Part shown: positions 45,001 through 64,000 of the stretch, piece after piece | Layout: each line of letters begins with the position of its first letter | Numbering within the stretch: the first letter of the stretch is position 1 | DNA from: Mytilus galloprovincialis | Lineage: Eukaryota > Mollusca > Bivalvia > Mytilida > Mytilidae | Length of the DNA: 64,000 nucleotides | Reading direction: 5' to 3' | Assembly: GCF_965363235.1 (NCBI RefSeq) | Contig: NC_134843.1 | Span: 3,100,001-3,164,000 of the forward strand | Position numbers and translations under genes: made by a program | The notes under the pieces: model-generated | What the model was told of the DNA's origin: nothing | The model's input: the letters and a program-made list of their open reading frames with translations, nothing else | The model's database searches: none

Positions 45001-48000
45001 GGTGTGTACTTACTTTGCTGTTATATTTTCTCCAGGTGTATACTTACTTTGATGTTGTATTTTCACCAGATGTGCTTACTTTGATGTTATATTTTCTCCA
45101 GGTGTGTTCTTACTTTGATGTTATATTTTCCCTAGGTGTGTACTTACTTTGATGTTATATTTTCACCAGGTATGTACTTACTTTGATGTTATATTTTCTC
45201 CAGGTGTGTACTTACTTTGATGTTATATTTTCACCAGGTGTGTACTTACTTTGATGTTATATTTTCTCCAGGTGTGTACTTACTTTGATGTTAAAATTTC
45301 TCCAGGTGTGTACTTACTTTGATGTTATATTTTCACCAGGTGTGTACTTACTTTGATGTTATATTTTCCCCAGGTGTATAAAATGGATTACATATCATGT
45401 CAACATAGGCGTTATGCAACTTTCTAAACATCTGAAAAAAGAAAAACAAAATAATCTAATGATTGCAGAATGAAGGAACAATGTATGTAAAACATTCACA
45501 GTGGAAGAAATACTCCCAAATAAACTTTCCTTAAACCATTGCAGCAATTTTTTGAGTTAAATAGATAAAAAACTGACAAAATTAAGAAAATAATACAGTC
45601 AGAGCCATGAATCTGCTAATGAAAAAGAAAAATGGTAACATTGAAAACAGATACAATGTAATCACCAGGGAAGACATATGTGTATTTCTTTGCTGCCACA
45701 TTGATATTATAGTTGTTATGACAAAGTTCTACAAATTACTTATCATCCTTCATACACAATCTCAGCTCAGTTTAAATAACTCTTACAGTTTGAATAGATT
45801 AGGAAGTGATGAAGAAGTTCACATTGTTTCAATGGCTCTAAAAAATTCGTAAGGGTTCCACGGAACCCAGTGTCTCGCCTACTTTTGCTGTTAATCGCAG
45901 ACTCAACAAAAATGAGGAAAAACATCAATTAATTTCCCTCTCGATACTGTCTTTTGATTGAAAGAAGCTTCCAAGTTTGGTAAAAAATCCAGGATAGTTT
46001 ATGATCTAATAAATGTTTTATAAACTTTAACTGCAGACTGTATGTAATGTTAACTGGAAGAAAAACTAAGTCCATTTATAAGTAAAATACGGAAAAAGTG
46101 ATTTTTTTTTTTACAAAATTTACTTCTGAATAATATCTTATGTTCAGAAACAAGCTTTTGTCTAAGTTTGGTAGAAACCCAGGATAGTTAAAGAACATTA
46201 TAAAAATTTTAAAAACTTAAATCACAGAGTGAATGGTTTGTTTCTGGCAAAAAAACTAAGTCCATTTATAAGTAAAATACGGAAAAGTGGAAATTTATTT
46301 TTACAAAATTTTCTTCTTGATACTATCTTATGATCATAAACAAGCTTCTGTCCAAGTTTGGTACAAATCGAGGATAGTTTATGAAAGTTATTAAAATTTT
46401 AAAATCTTTAACCACAGAGTGAATGTAATGTTTCCTCGAAGAAAAACTAAGTCCATTTATAAGTAAAATACAGAAAAGTGGAAATTTATTTTTACAAAAT
46501 TTTCTTCTTGATACTATCTTATGATCATAAACAAGCTTCTGTCCAAGTTTGGTACAAATCAAGGATAGTTTATGAAAGTTATTAAAATTTTAAAATCTTT
46601 AACCACAGAGTGAATGTAATGTTTCCTCGCAGAAAAACTAAGTCCATTTATAAGTAAAATACGGAAAAAATGGAATTTTATTTTTACAAAATTTACTTCT
46701 GGATACTTTCTTATGATCATAAACAAGCTTCAGTCCAAGTGTGGTAGAAATTCAGTATAGTTTAAGAAGTTATTAAAATTTCAAAAACTTTAACCACAGA
46801 GTGAATATTTGTGGACGCCGCCGACGACGGAATGTAGGATCGCTTAGTCTCGCTTTTTCGACTAAAGTCGAAGGCTCGACAAAAAGGTTCTGATTCAATT
46901 CTTATTGACACCCTTTTAAAATACCAAAATTATAGTTCAGTACACCAGACAAGTGTTTGATCTACATGAGGCTCATTAGTGGTATTCAATTAAAAACAGC
47001 TAGAAGACAAGCCTCGCATTCTACTTGTTATGAAGCCTTATACAAATAAATTAAGTATTTTGAGACAGTGTATAGTTATTCTATAAATAGCTGTATAGTT
47101 ATTCTATATATAGCTGTATTGTTATTCATTATATAGCTGTATAGTTATTCTATATATGCTGTATGGCTGTATTTTTATTCTATACATAACTGTATAGTTA
47201 TTCTATATATGCTGTATGGCTGTATTGTTATTCTATATATAGCTGTATAGTTATTCTTTATATAGCTGTAAAGTTATTCTATATTTAGCTGCAATACTTA
47301 CAGATCTTATTTCATTGTCTCTCAGGGAAGAATTTGTTGATTCTACTACAATGACAAACTTTACTTTAGTGTTGGTTACATAGCCATATCTGAATTCATG
47401 TTAAGAAAGAAAATATCAATATGGAAAATAATTAAGGGATATAAGGCTTTTTTTCAAGGAACAGTAAATCTTAGATGTTACAGAATTTTGTAAGAGTAAA
47501 TTTCAATTTGGCCTTTTTGAAGTTTAAAAAGTTCTGGTTAAATTGCTTTCAAGTTGTATTTTTGCTATAACATAAGCTAAAAATCTTGGACACAGATTCC
47601 TGAAAGATATAAATTATCCTGATTCTTCAATTGTTCCTTACTGTAGTAATGCAAAATATATAAATCCAAACCATATTTTGAAGGGGCACTAGCTACATGA
47701 TATATAAAAAAATTTAAAAAATGATTTTTTTCTTGTTCAATCATCAATGAAAGTGAAAAAGTGGAATAATATATCGCTTTTAGCAGCCAGTAAGGTTCAA
47801 TCTTGTCAAAATCAGCTAAAAACCCCATTGATGATACATTATTCACTTGCAAGTGCATAACTCTACCTCATGGAGAAATCCGTATTAATGTGAACTTCAA
47901 TGAACATGAATTTGACAGCTAGTGCAGCTTTAAGTCACTTCAGAGGAATATAAAATCTCTTTATTCTCATTTGATAAATGTAAGGATACACTTTGTAATC

Positions 48001-51000
48001 TTCTGTAGGATATAGTAATCCAAGATACAGTTCCCTCAAATCATTGACATTTTTTCCAACTGATGATATCTTCTCCTCTACAACATCTAAAGATGTATGA
48101 ACTGTGTAATAAAATCTCAGCTCATTTTCTGCATGGACTGTTTTTATAAACAATGGATAATTCTGTAAAAAAAGACACATTTTTTTTCAAATATATAAGA
48201 TTTTTACCCTGATTAATCATTTTGACAACATTAATAGTTTTTACCAGTAAATCACAGACCTTGAGAAATTAAATGGCTTCACTTGACAGCCTATTTGACA
48301 AAAATAATACTAATTTATGATCTTAAACAACTTTTACCTCAAGCTTTGGGTATTTTCAATACACTTCAAAGAAATTCGGGTTACTTCCCCTGTTTAATAC
48401 TGTTTTAAGTTGCACTCCTTAAAACAATGTTAATTGATAAAAGAATATAATTTAATTTTGGATGTAACGCGTCTTCTGATTGGCTGACGTTATTTTGTTA
48501 TGAACCCATAGACATAATTTAGTCATGTGACCGTGACGTCATCAACATTTTTTCATGGTTTTCTACGGTTTAAAATGGAATTTAGAATTAAATTATAAGA
48601 AATGACTGTAATATTTTTTCTGTCTATTTGAAATAACATAAAAAATGTGGTGCACACTGTTAAATAACCCGCTACGCGCATTATTCGGTGTGCACCAAAT
48701 TTTTTATGTTATTTCTTCATAGACAGAAAAAATATTACAGTCATTCCTTAAATAAATTAAATACAAATTGAACAAAGAATCATAAAAGGATTGTTATTTA
48801 ATGATTTTGAATGTCTTAGGACAAATAAAATAAATTGCTATGCTGAGCAGATGTCCAACCCTGAAAAGTTGGGGCCAAAATGGACACAATATTCATGCTT
48901 GATAAAGGTCTGGATTTGGATTGTAATTAAATTTTTTGACACATAATAGGTTTCTAACACAGAATAGTGTAATCAAATAACTTCAAATTGGTTATATGAT
49001 TTGAATTTACATTCATTGTTTTTGTACAATACACTATGCTGTTGCAAATTGCCCCAACACCCACCCCACAAAAAAAAGATTTTACCTGTTGTTTTTTTTT
49101 TTGCTTTTGAGCAATATACTACTTGTATGCTGTTGAATATTAACCCCCAAAAAAAAAATTTGAAGAAGTTTTCGTTCAATTTCTGAAATCTGAAATGAGA
49201 AAATTTGCCCCTCCCCCTCCAATTTTTGTTCACCTCCCCCACTCCCTTATTCCTAAATAATATCTTTCCCTCAAGATATAGTCAGTATCTCAATTCAAAT
49301 TTCTAATGGAGTTTGCAACCATAATTACCCCTTTAAATACATCATAAAAGTCTTAAAATACAAACTGGCTTAAATCAATATTAATTAATAGCAACTGCTA
49401 AAAATAAATTGACAGCTTATCACCTCAAGACAATCATCATTTCTTAAGACATAATTTAAAATTGATTTGGATTACCTTCCTTACCCTGCTTTAAATTGTC
49501 TACCCTTGTTTTCCCCCTAATTCCCAAGTGGTTTAACCCTTTCCTCCATAATGACGCCTTTTGACGCCACCCCCTTTACTCCATAATGACGTCTTTTGAC
49601 GCCTAGGTAGTACCTCAGTTGAAACGCTATGTCTCCAAAATGTATCCAATATGAAAAGGAGATTCATGAGAATATCCGACTAGAATTTCATTGATGAAAT
49701 ATTAGTTTTCACAGTGCATTAACACTTTAAACCTGATGATTTTTTTTACTGAAAAAAATCCTATGCGAATCAAGTATTTAAAAAAAAAATATCCATAGAG
49801 TAAAGGGTTAAGCCGTAATCCCTATAGTCAATCCTAACCATCCCTCTGTAGTATGGAGGCTTGTGGTATAATTTCAGAGAGATTTATACACTTTAACACA
49901 AGTCATTGTCTGGAAACTTACAAAAATGTTTATTTGAGCCCCTTTTTTGGCCCCTAAACAGTTGGGACATTAGGGACAATAACCCCAAAAATCATTTTCA
50001 TTAAACATTTTTTGTAGAGTGCAGTCCAATGTATCTGCACACCTAAGACTTATGACTTCATTCAACTTAATTAACCAATAATCGGATAATATTGTGTAAA
50101 CACATTCATAACATACTTTTATTTCATAAAATCTTCTGTTTTTATGTTTTCATTCTCAAGATTTTGTGTAATGTGTGTACAAAGTTAGTGAAACCCCTGT
50201 TTTGAGAGTTCCTCTAATGTCCTGTGATTTCGTGCATGCCTTACAAAAAATAGCTTAGTTTGAATGAAGGACATATTTTATAGTATGAAATATAGTTGCA
50301 TTTGAACCAATCACACTGCCAAGGATGCAGAGCAAAATTTATTTCAAATTGATTTGTATTTGACTTAAAAAAAAAATGATGTAATTTTTTTTAATGAATT
50401 TCTGCTAAATAGGGTAAATCATGGGATTGCAGTTATAAATTAACTGATCATGAATAAATCTTGAACTTCTCAATGTTCTTTTTCTAAGGCTAAATTAATT
50501 ACACAAACAATTTTATTTGTGTTTTTGTGCAGATATGACGAAATCAGCTAATGCACAATATCACCAGCCGTGGGGACACTGGCTGTCACTACATACTCCA
50601 CCGTACATTTATTAGGCAGTTAAGTTTTTTTGTTTAAATACACCTTATCGCTATTTTGTCTGCCATTACTGGATATCACACAGGTTCCTGTAAAATTTTG
50701 ACATCATAAAACAAAATATCTGACGCCACAATGGAAAAGTGATTGTTGTATGCGTCAAAAAGTTCAGCTGGGATTAGCGATAAGGTGTATTGTTTCACAT
50801 TTGCCATTTCGGTGCCTTTTTAATCCCTTTTATAGCTGACTTTGCAGTATGGGCTTTGCTCATTGTCGAAGGCTGTACAGTGACATATACATGTATAGCT
50901 GTTAATTTCTGTGTCATTTGGTCTGTTGAGTGTTGATTGTTGTAGAGTTGGCAGTAAATTGTCTCATTTGGAAACAATACCACATCTTCTTTTTTTTTAA

Positions 51001-51132
51001 TATTAATTAAACTTTTGAACTGGACGACGGACGACACGCAGTGGTATAAGCCTAATTATCCAAAAGTGACAGTGAGCTTTATAAAAAAACAGAAATAACC
51101 TCTTTTGCAATAACTGCAACACAAACTGCCAT
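42039..51132 (-). CDS. TRAPPC2L: TRAPP complex subunit 2-like protein, 5 coding exons
   Basis: A sedlin-family (longin-fold) subunit of the TRAPP tethering complex, which acts as a Rab-GEF in ER-Golgi traffic. Exons on the - strand: 51132-51100 ([11 protein letters not shown]), 48162-47990 (NYPLFIKT to PTEDYK), 47389-47302 ([12 protein letters not shown] to RDNEIRS), 45431-45352 ([12 protein letters not shown] to PGENITS), 42081-42039 ([13 protein letters not shown], stop). The total is 138 residues, against 140 in human; phases 0/2/0/2 all match and the protein aligns without gaps by eye. Donors include GTATCC (exon 2) and GTTATT (exon 1), weaker than usual; exon 4 has GTAAGT repeated in a minisatellite. 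It is convergent with TOP1 and divergent from SUPT16H. Exons are tiny (33-173 nt) against introns of 0.6-3.3 kb packed with repeats. Confidence 0.95.
42160..42545 (-). repeat. Repeat family F, partial copy 3
   Basis: Starts with the terminal hairpin GGGTTCTGCAGAACCC (42169-42184), then one and a half core units (AACTAAGTCCATTTATAAGT). It abuts the family-D copy beginning near 42555. It lies in TRAPPC2L intron 4. Confidence 0.75.
42555..44577 (-). repeat. Repeat family D, copy 2, interrupted by family F
   Basis: An inverted copy relative to 30889-32266. The left end is AGGCTTTTAGAGCCT, then GTTCACCTTGG; the right end is the hairpin 44542-44572 (AGCTCACTTGGCC / AGGTGAGCT) followed by AAAAA. 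The core has GGGGTCAATTGACAATTTTG blocks. A family-F element occupies 43541-44400. Confidence 0.75.
43541..44400 (+). repeat. Repeat family F, copy 1
   Basis: The left end is TGTCGAGCC with the hairpin CTTCGACTTTAGTCGAA and a CGTCGTCGTCGGCGTCGG run. The core is about four 180-bp tandem units (CATTCACTCTGTGGTTAAAG, ACCAAACTTGGAC, CTTATAAATGGACT). The right end is GGCGAGACACT plus the hairpin GGGTTCCGTGGAACCC (44380-44395). Confidence 0.8.
44629..45376 (-). repeat. 34-bp minisatellite repeating the TRAPPC2L exon 4 splice donor
   Basis: There are 22 head-to-tail copies. On the - strand each unit contains the last ~25 bases of exon 4 (ending ATAACATCAAA) followed by GTAAGTACA, so the exon/intron boundary is repeated. 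The copy at 45352 is the true exon end. CAAAGTAAG is present without change in 22 of 22 copies, while other positions vary (CTCC/CACC/CCCC, two GTAAGAA, one GTAAGCA). Confidence 0.97.
45846..46885 (-). repeat. Repeat family F, copy 2 (inverted)
   Basis: A complete copy in opposite orientation to 43541-44400: GGGTTCCACGGAACCC (45853-45868), AGTGTCTCGCC, about five core units, GACGCCGCCGACGACGG, then the hairpin arm and CTCGACAAAAA. It lies in TRAPPC2L intron 3 and, with copy 1, flanks exon 4 and the minisatellite. Confidence 0.85.
46945..46989 (-). ncRNA. Decayed hammerhead-ribozyme-like motif, copy 2
   Basis: The - strand reads CACTAATGAGCC, a short loop, AGATCAAACACTTGTCTGG. The positions fit a hammerhead core CTGATGA...GAAA with substitutions in both boxes. 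The flanks (CAGTACACCAGAC on +) match the block downstream of the copy at 12736. Stem II is poorly paired here. Confidence 0.45.
47070..47296 (+). repeat. ~22-bp minisatellite in TRAPPC2L intron 3
   Basis: About ten irregular copies of AGCTGTATAGTTATTCTATA. The array ends a few bases from the intron-side end of exon 3's donor (47301), but the unit does not include the splice site. Confidence 0.85.
48447..48757 (-). mobile_element. Element K, copy 2 (inverted)
   Basis: The reverse orientation of 20293-20606: GATGTAACGCGTCTTCTGAT, GTGACGTCATCAAC, then the hairpin AATATTTTTTCTGTCTAT...ATAGACAGAAAAAATATT around GGTGCACACTG and CCGCTACGCGC. It lies in TRAPPC2L intron 1. Confidence 0.8.
49533..49811. 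mobile_element. PiggyBac-type miniature element with TTAA target sites
   Basis: The element body 49537-49807 starts CCCTTTCCTCCATAATGACG and ends ACTCTATGGATA in complement after CCCTTT. It is flanked on both sides by TTAA (49533-49536, 49808-49811), the piggyBac target duplication. It is 271 bp and non-coding. Confidence 0.75.
50638..50790 (+). mobile_element. Miniature TIR element J, copy 1
   Basis: The ends are ATACACCTTATCGCTA and TTAGCGATAAGGTGTAT, with TA on each side if the TIR is taken from CACC. The interior has GCCATTACTGGATATCACAC. It is 153 bp with TA-type target, as in Tc1/mariner-derived MITEs. It lies in TRAPPC2L intron 1. Confidence 0.8.
50815..50993 (-). repeat. Family A repeat, copy 3
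   Basis: An inverted copy: TTTTATAGCTGACTTTGCAG, GGGCTTTGCTCATTGTCGAA, ATTGTCTCATTTGG and ACCACATCTTCTTT. It lies in TRAPPC2L intron 1, about 110 bases from exon 1. Confidence 0.8.
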
Positions 51133-52420
51133 TTTCCTGGTATTTGTGTACCTGACTGGAAACCAGTTCCCTATTTTAATAGAATGTGTTCATTTAAAGT
51201 TTTTTGATTCAACCTCTAAAATTTATTACAGCAGATAAAAGAAATAGGATTAATATACAGTTAATCAAAAATTATTTATTTCAACAGGAACATATATATT
51301 AAATATACTGTTCCCAGATTTCAATAACATTAAATGAATACTTTTTAATAATTATCGTATTTCGATAAACTCTAAACATTAAATCAACACTTTAAGCAAG
51401 TGGGGGAAGCAGGACAAGTCGCCCCACTGGCAAGTCGCCCCACACCAAGTCGCCCCACTTTTTCACCAACTCGCCCCACTTTAAAAAAAAAACGCCCCAA
51501 GCTGGATCACCAACTCGCCCCACTTTTTAAAAAATCGCCCCACATGTGAAATTGGTTAAATCATGTTTAATATTACTCCTGCCAACTCGCCCCACTTAAT
51601 GGAAAACGGAATAATATAAGAAGTTTCTATAAGGTTTTCAATGGGATAGCAAATAAGTGGGGCGAGTTGGCAGGAGTAATATTTACGGAATTTAACTTAT
51701 ATACAACGGGATAACATCTTTTTCCATAAGTGGGGCGAGTTGGCAGGAGTAATATTTACGGAATTTAACTTATATACATCGGGATAACATTTTTTTCCAT
51801 AAGTGGGGCGAGTTGGCATTACTACATTCATCCTGGTTAATAATATAATATAAATCTAGATATTATCGTTTTCTTTCAAGTGGGGCGAGTTGGCAGGAGT
51901 AATATTCACGGAATAACATCTTTTTCCATAAGTGGGGCGAGTTGGCATTAATACATTCATCCTGGTTAATAATATATTAATCTAGATATTATCGTTTTCT
52001 ATAAGTGGGGCGAGTTGGCAGGAGTAATATTTACGGAATTTAAGTTATATACAACGGGTTAACATCTTTTTCCATGAGTGGGGCGAGTTGGCTTTACTAC
52101 ATTCATCCTGGTTAATAATATGTTAATCTAGATTTTATCGTTTTCCATTCAGTGGGGCGAGTTTTCAGGAGTAATATTAACGGGATTTAACACATTTCAC
52201 AAGTGGGGCGATTTTTTAAAAAGTGGGGCGAGTTGGTGATCCAGGTTGGGGCATTTTTTTTTAAAGTGGGGCGAGTTGGTGAAAAAGTGGGGCGACTAGG
52301 AGTGGGGCGACTTGCCAATGGGGCGACTTGTCATGGATTCCAAGTGGGTTCACGACTCCCGCCATTATTGTAATAATCAGCCTCACAAAACAGATGAATT
52401 AATCTTTTGCGTAATTCACG
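51133..52420. promoter_or_regulatory. Divergent TRAPPC2L/SUPT16H promoter region
   Basis: The two start codons are 1,288 bp apart, head to head. A 926-bp foldback element takes up most of the space, leaving about 280 bp next to TRAPPC2L and 84 bp next to SUPT16H. The SUPT16H side has CTCCCGCCATTATTG (52357-52371), which resembles an E2F/YY1-type promoter block. Transcription starts are not known and could lie inside the foldback. Confidence 0.5.
51411..52336. mobile_element. Foldback element with reiterated GTGGGGCGA motifs
   Basis: The terminal inverted repeats are about 190-200 bp (51411-51610 and 52130-52336) and nearly identical, each built from ACAAGTCGCCCCA, CACCAACTCGCCCCACTTT and AAAATCGCCCCAC. 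The interior (51650-52150) has two ~73-bp unit types that both start GTGGGGCGAGTTGGC: type A continues AGGAGTAATATTTACGG, type B continues ATTACTACATTCATCCTGG. Their order is A A B A B A B. About 23 GGGGCGA-like motifs occur in all. No ORF and no clear target duplication are seen. Confidence 0.9.
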
Positions 52421-62655
<10,235 letters not shown>

Positions 62656-62837
62656 GTACAGTGATATTGTTGTCTTTTTTCAAAACTACCTCTACCCTTT
62701 TTTTTTGGGAAAATGCATCGGTTTATTTGGAAATTGGGAAATTTTTAATAAGAATTAATAGTACTTAAAGTTGAATTTTAAGCTTTATATAATTAATAAG
62801 TCAAGTCATAACAGTTCATGTTTTTAATTTTTAATGT

Positions 62838-63147
62838 TCAAAGCTCCATTTTCCTGTCCTTCAACCCTTTGAACATATCAACAAGCTCATTCAAGTCGTT
62901 GTCATTTAAATGATGATTGAATGAGCAAATTCTCATGGTTGCATCTAGATTTCGCTGAGTCATCCTATTCCTTTTTGGAGTAAGAATGTTTGACATTAAG
63001 GAGAAGCTTCTCTCTACTACTGCAGTTGATGATGGTATACACATGCAGTAGTAGTACATCTTGTACACTAGAGGGAAGCACTCCTTCAAAACATCATCTC
63101 TCAGGAACTGGTTGTATACTGCAGAGGTAGTAGTATGTCCATTTCTT
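62838..63147 (-). pseudogene. hAT transposase C-terminal dimerisation exon
   Basis: The - strand frame encodes PSSTAVVERSFSLMSNI and NRMTQRNLDATMRI, the hATC dimerisation signature, and ends at a natural stop (62838). At 63147 a good acceptor (TTTTTCTTCAATTCACAG) precedes the frame, so this is a spliced terminal exon of a hAT element or a hAT-derived gene. It is antisense in a SUPT16H intron; upstream exons would lie right of here and none is seen up to 64000. It may be a fragment or part of a larger gene. Confidence 0.7.
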
Positions 63148-63179
63148 CTGTGAATTGAAGAAAAATACATTTTATTCAA

Positions 63180-64000
63180 TTTAACTTTACTTACTTGTAA
63201 AACTAATAAAGATACTAGTTACAGTGACCTCACTTTCAGCTCAATATTTAATTATTTATTATGTTTTACAATTTAGTCCATGAACTTAACATTGACAATT
63301 GAATTGGAAATGGTAAAAGATAAATTGCTGATTTAAAAAAAAAAAAAATAGAAATCATTTAGCTTTTAAGCACTGCAGTCAAATAACATAACATAACACA
63401 GTCAGTTAAAGTTTAGTTTATCATTTAACCAGTTAAAATATCATCAATAAAAACTGCATGGTTGTGATTGGATTGTTCACAAAACTTAAAATTGTCAAGT
63501 CAAAAAGTTGCTGCTAAAATAATTACATATCATATGGTAACTACTTTTAAAGATCAATAAATTATATGAAAACAATATACCTGTCTGGCTAACTGTGATA
63601 AAGTTGTATTAACAATGAGTTGTTAGGATATAACATAACTGTAAAATTAAAAGAAGTGAACTAACAAATTAACATAACAAGAAAATAAGAAAAATAATGT
63701 ATAAGTATTCAATGAATATTATCTGTTTTTTAATTTACTACATGATCATGTTATATTAATACATAAACTATAATTTAATAAACTTCAGATCATTTGTCAC
63801 TGATATTTAATTCTGTTTAAATTCTTCTTATCTAAATGAATATACTTTTAATTTCAAATAATATTATCAATCTACATTTCAAAATTCAGATAATCATAAA
63901 AGAAACAATTTAAATAAACAACATTATAAATACAATTACATTTATACCCTGAAAATAAATTGTATTTATAATGAAAAAAAAAACAAACAACATGCATACT
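63180..64000. other. SUPT16H intron 9, AT-rich, no exon seen
   Basis: No exon matching the next SPT16 segment (KKGMVFS-like) and no bounded element is recognised before the window ends. Confidence 0.45.

Noticed and set aside
44629-45376. Plus-strand acceptor-like TATTTTCTCCAG|GT in each 34-bp unit
   Set aside because: It reads as an acceptor only on the strand opposite to TRAPPC2L, and no + strand gene is present there.
44629-45376. CRISPR-like regular repeats
   Set aside because: The units are contiguous without spacers, the host is eukaryotic, and the array coincides with a splice donor.

Overview
The window looks like nuclear DNA of a bivalve mollusc, most probably a mytilid mussel. It is AT-rich, has short conserved exons separated by long repeat-filled introns, and carries repeat families that I recognise from mussel genomes. 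Three host genes can be read exon by exon. They are TOP1 (DNA topoisomerase I, + strand, complete, 19 coding exons, 18818-36182), TRAPPC2L (TRAPP complex subunit, - strand, complete, 5 coding exons, 51132 down to 42039) and the first nine coding exons of SUPT16H (FACT subunit SPT16, + strand, 52421 to beyond the window). All exon junctions keep phase. No annotation was given, so the gene names rest on protein similarity recognised by eye.

Layout: 1-5276 is the 3' part of a near-intact LINE with an ORF1 carrying a PHD-type zinc finger and a 1,170-codon endonuclease/reverse-transcriptase ORF2 in the -1 frame. 5280-18500 is gene-free and made of decayed repeats, two truncated LINEs and small terminal-inverted-repeat (TIR) elements. 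TOP1 follows, then its 3' UTR and a repeat-rich gap. TOP1 and TRAPPC2L are convergent. TRAPPC2L and SUPT16H are divergent, with start codons 1,288 bp apart. Most of that gap is one 926-bp foldback element full of a GTGGGGCGA motif. The right end (61057-63147) has hAT transposon remains inside a SUPT16H intron.

The most striking observation is that two genes in this window each carry a minisatellite grown from an exon/intron boundary, so the 5' splice site itself is repeated in tandem. TRAPPC2L exon 4 has 22 copies of a 34-bp unit, and SUPT16H exon 3 has 12 copies of a 25-bp unit. The donor core is invariant in all copies of both arrays although other positions vary. Other points worth attention are an HIV-type T TTT TTA slippery heptamer at the LINE ORF1/ORF2 overlap, two decayed hammerhead-ribozyme-like sequences, and four repeat families (called D, E, F and G here) with one shared architecture: a terminal hairpin, a CG-rich trinucleotide run, an internal tandem core, and an end tag echoing the first hairpin.

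TOP1 and SPT16 both act on nuclear DNA and chromatin during transcription and replication, while TRAPPC2L acts in ER-Golgi trafficking. Nothing in the sequence suggests that the three form a functional cluster beyond the shared TRAPPC2L/SUPT16H promoter region.
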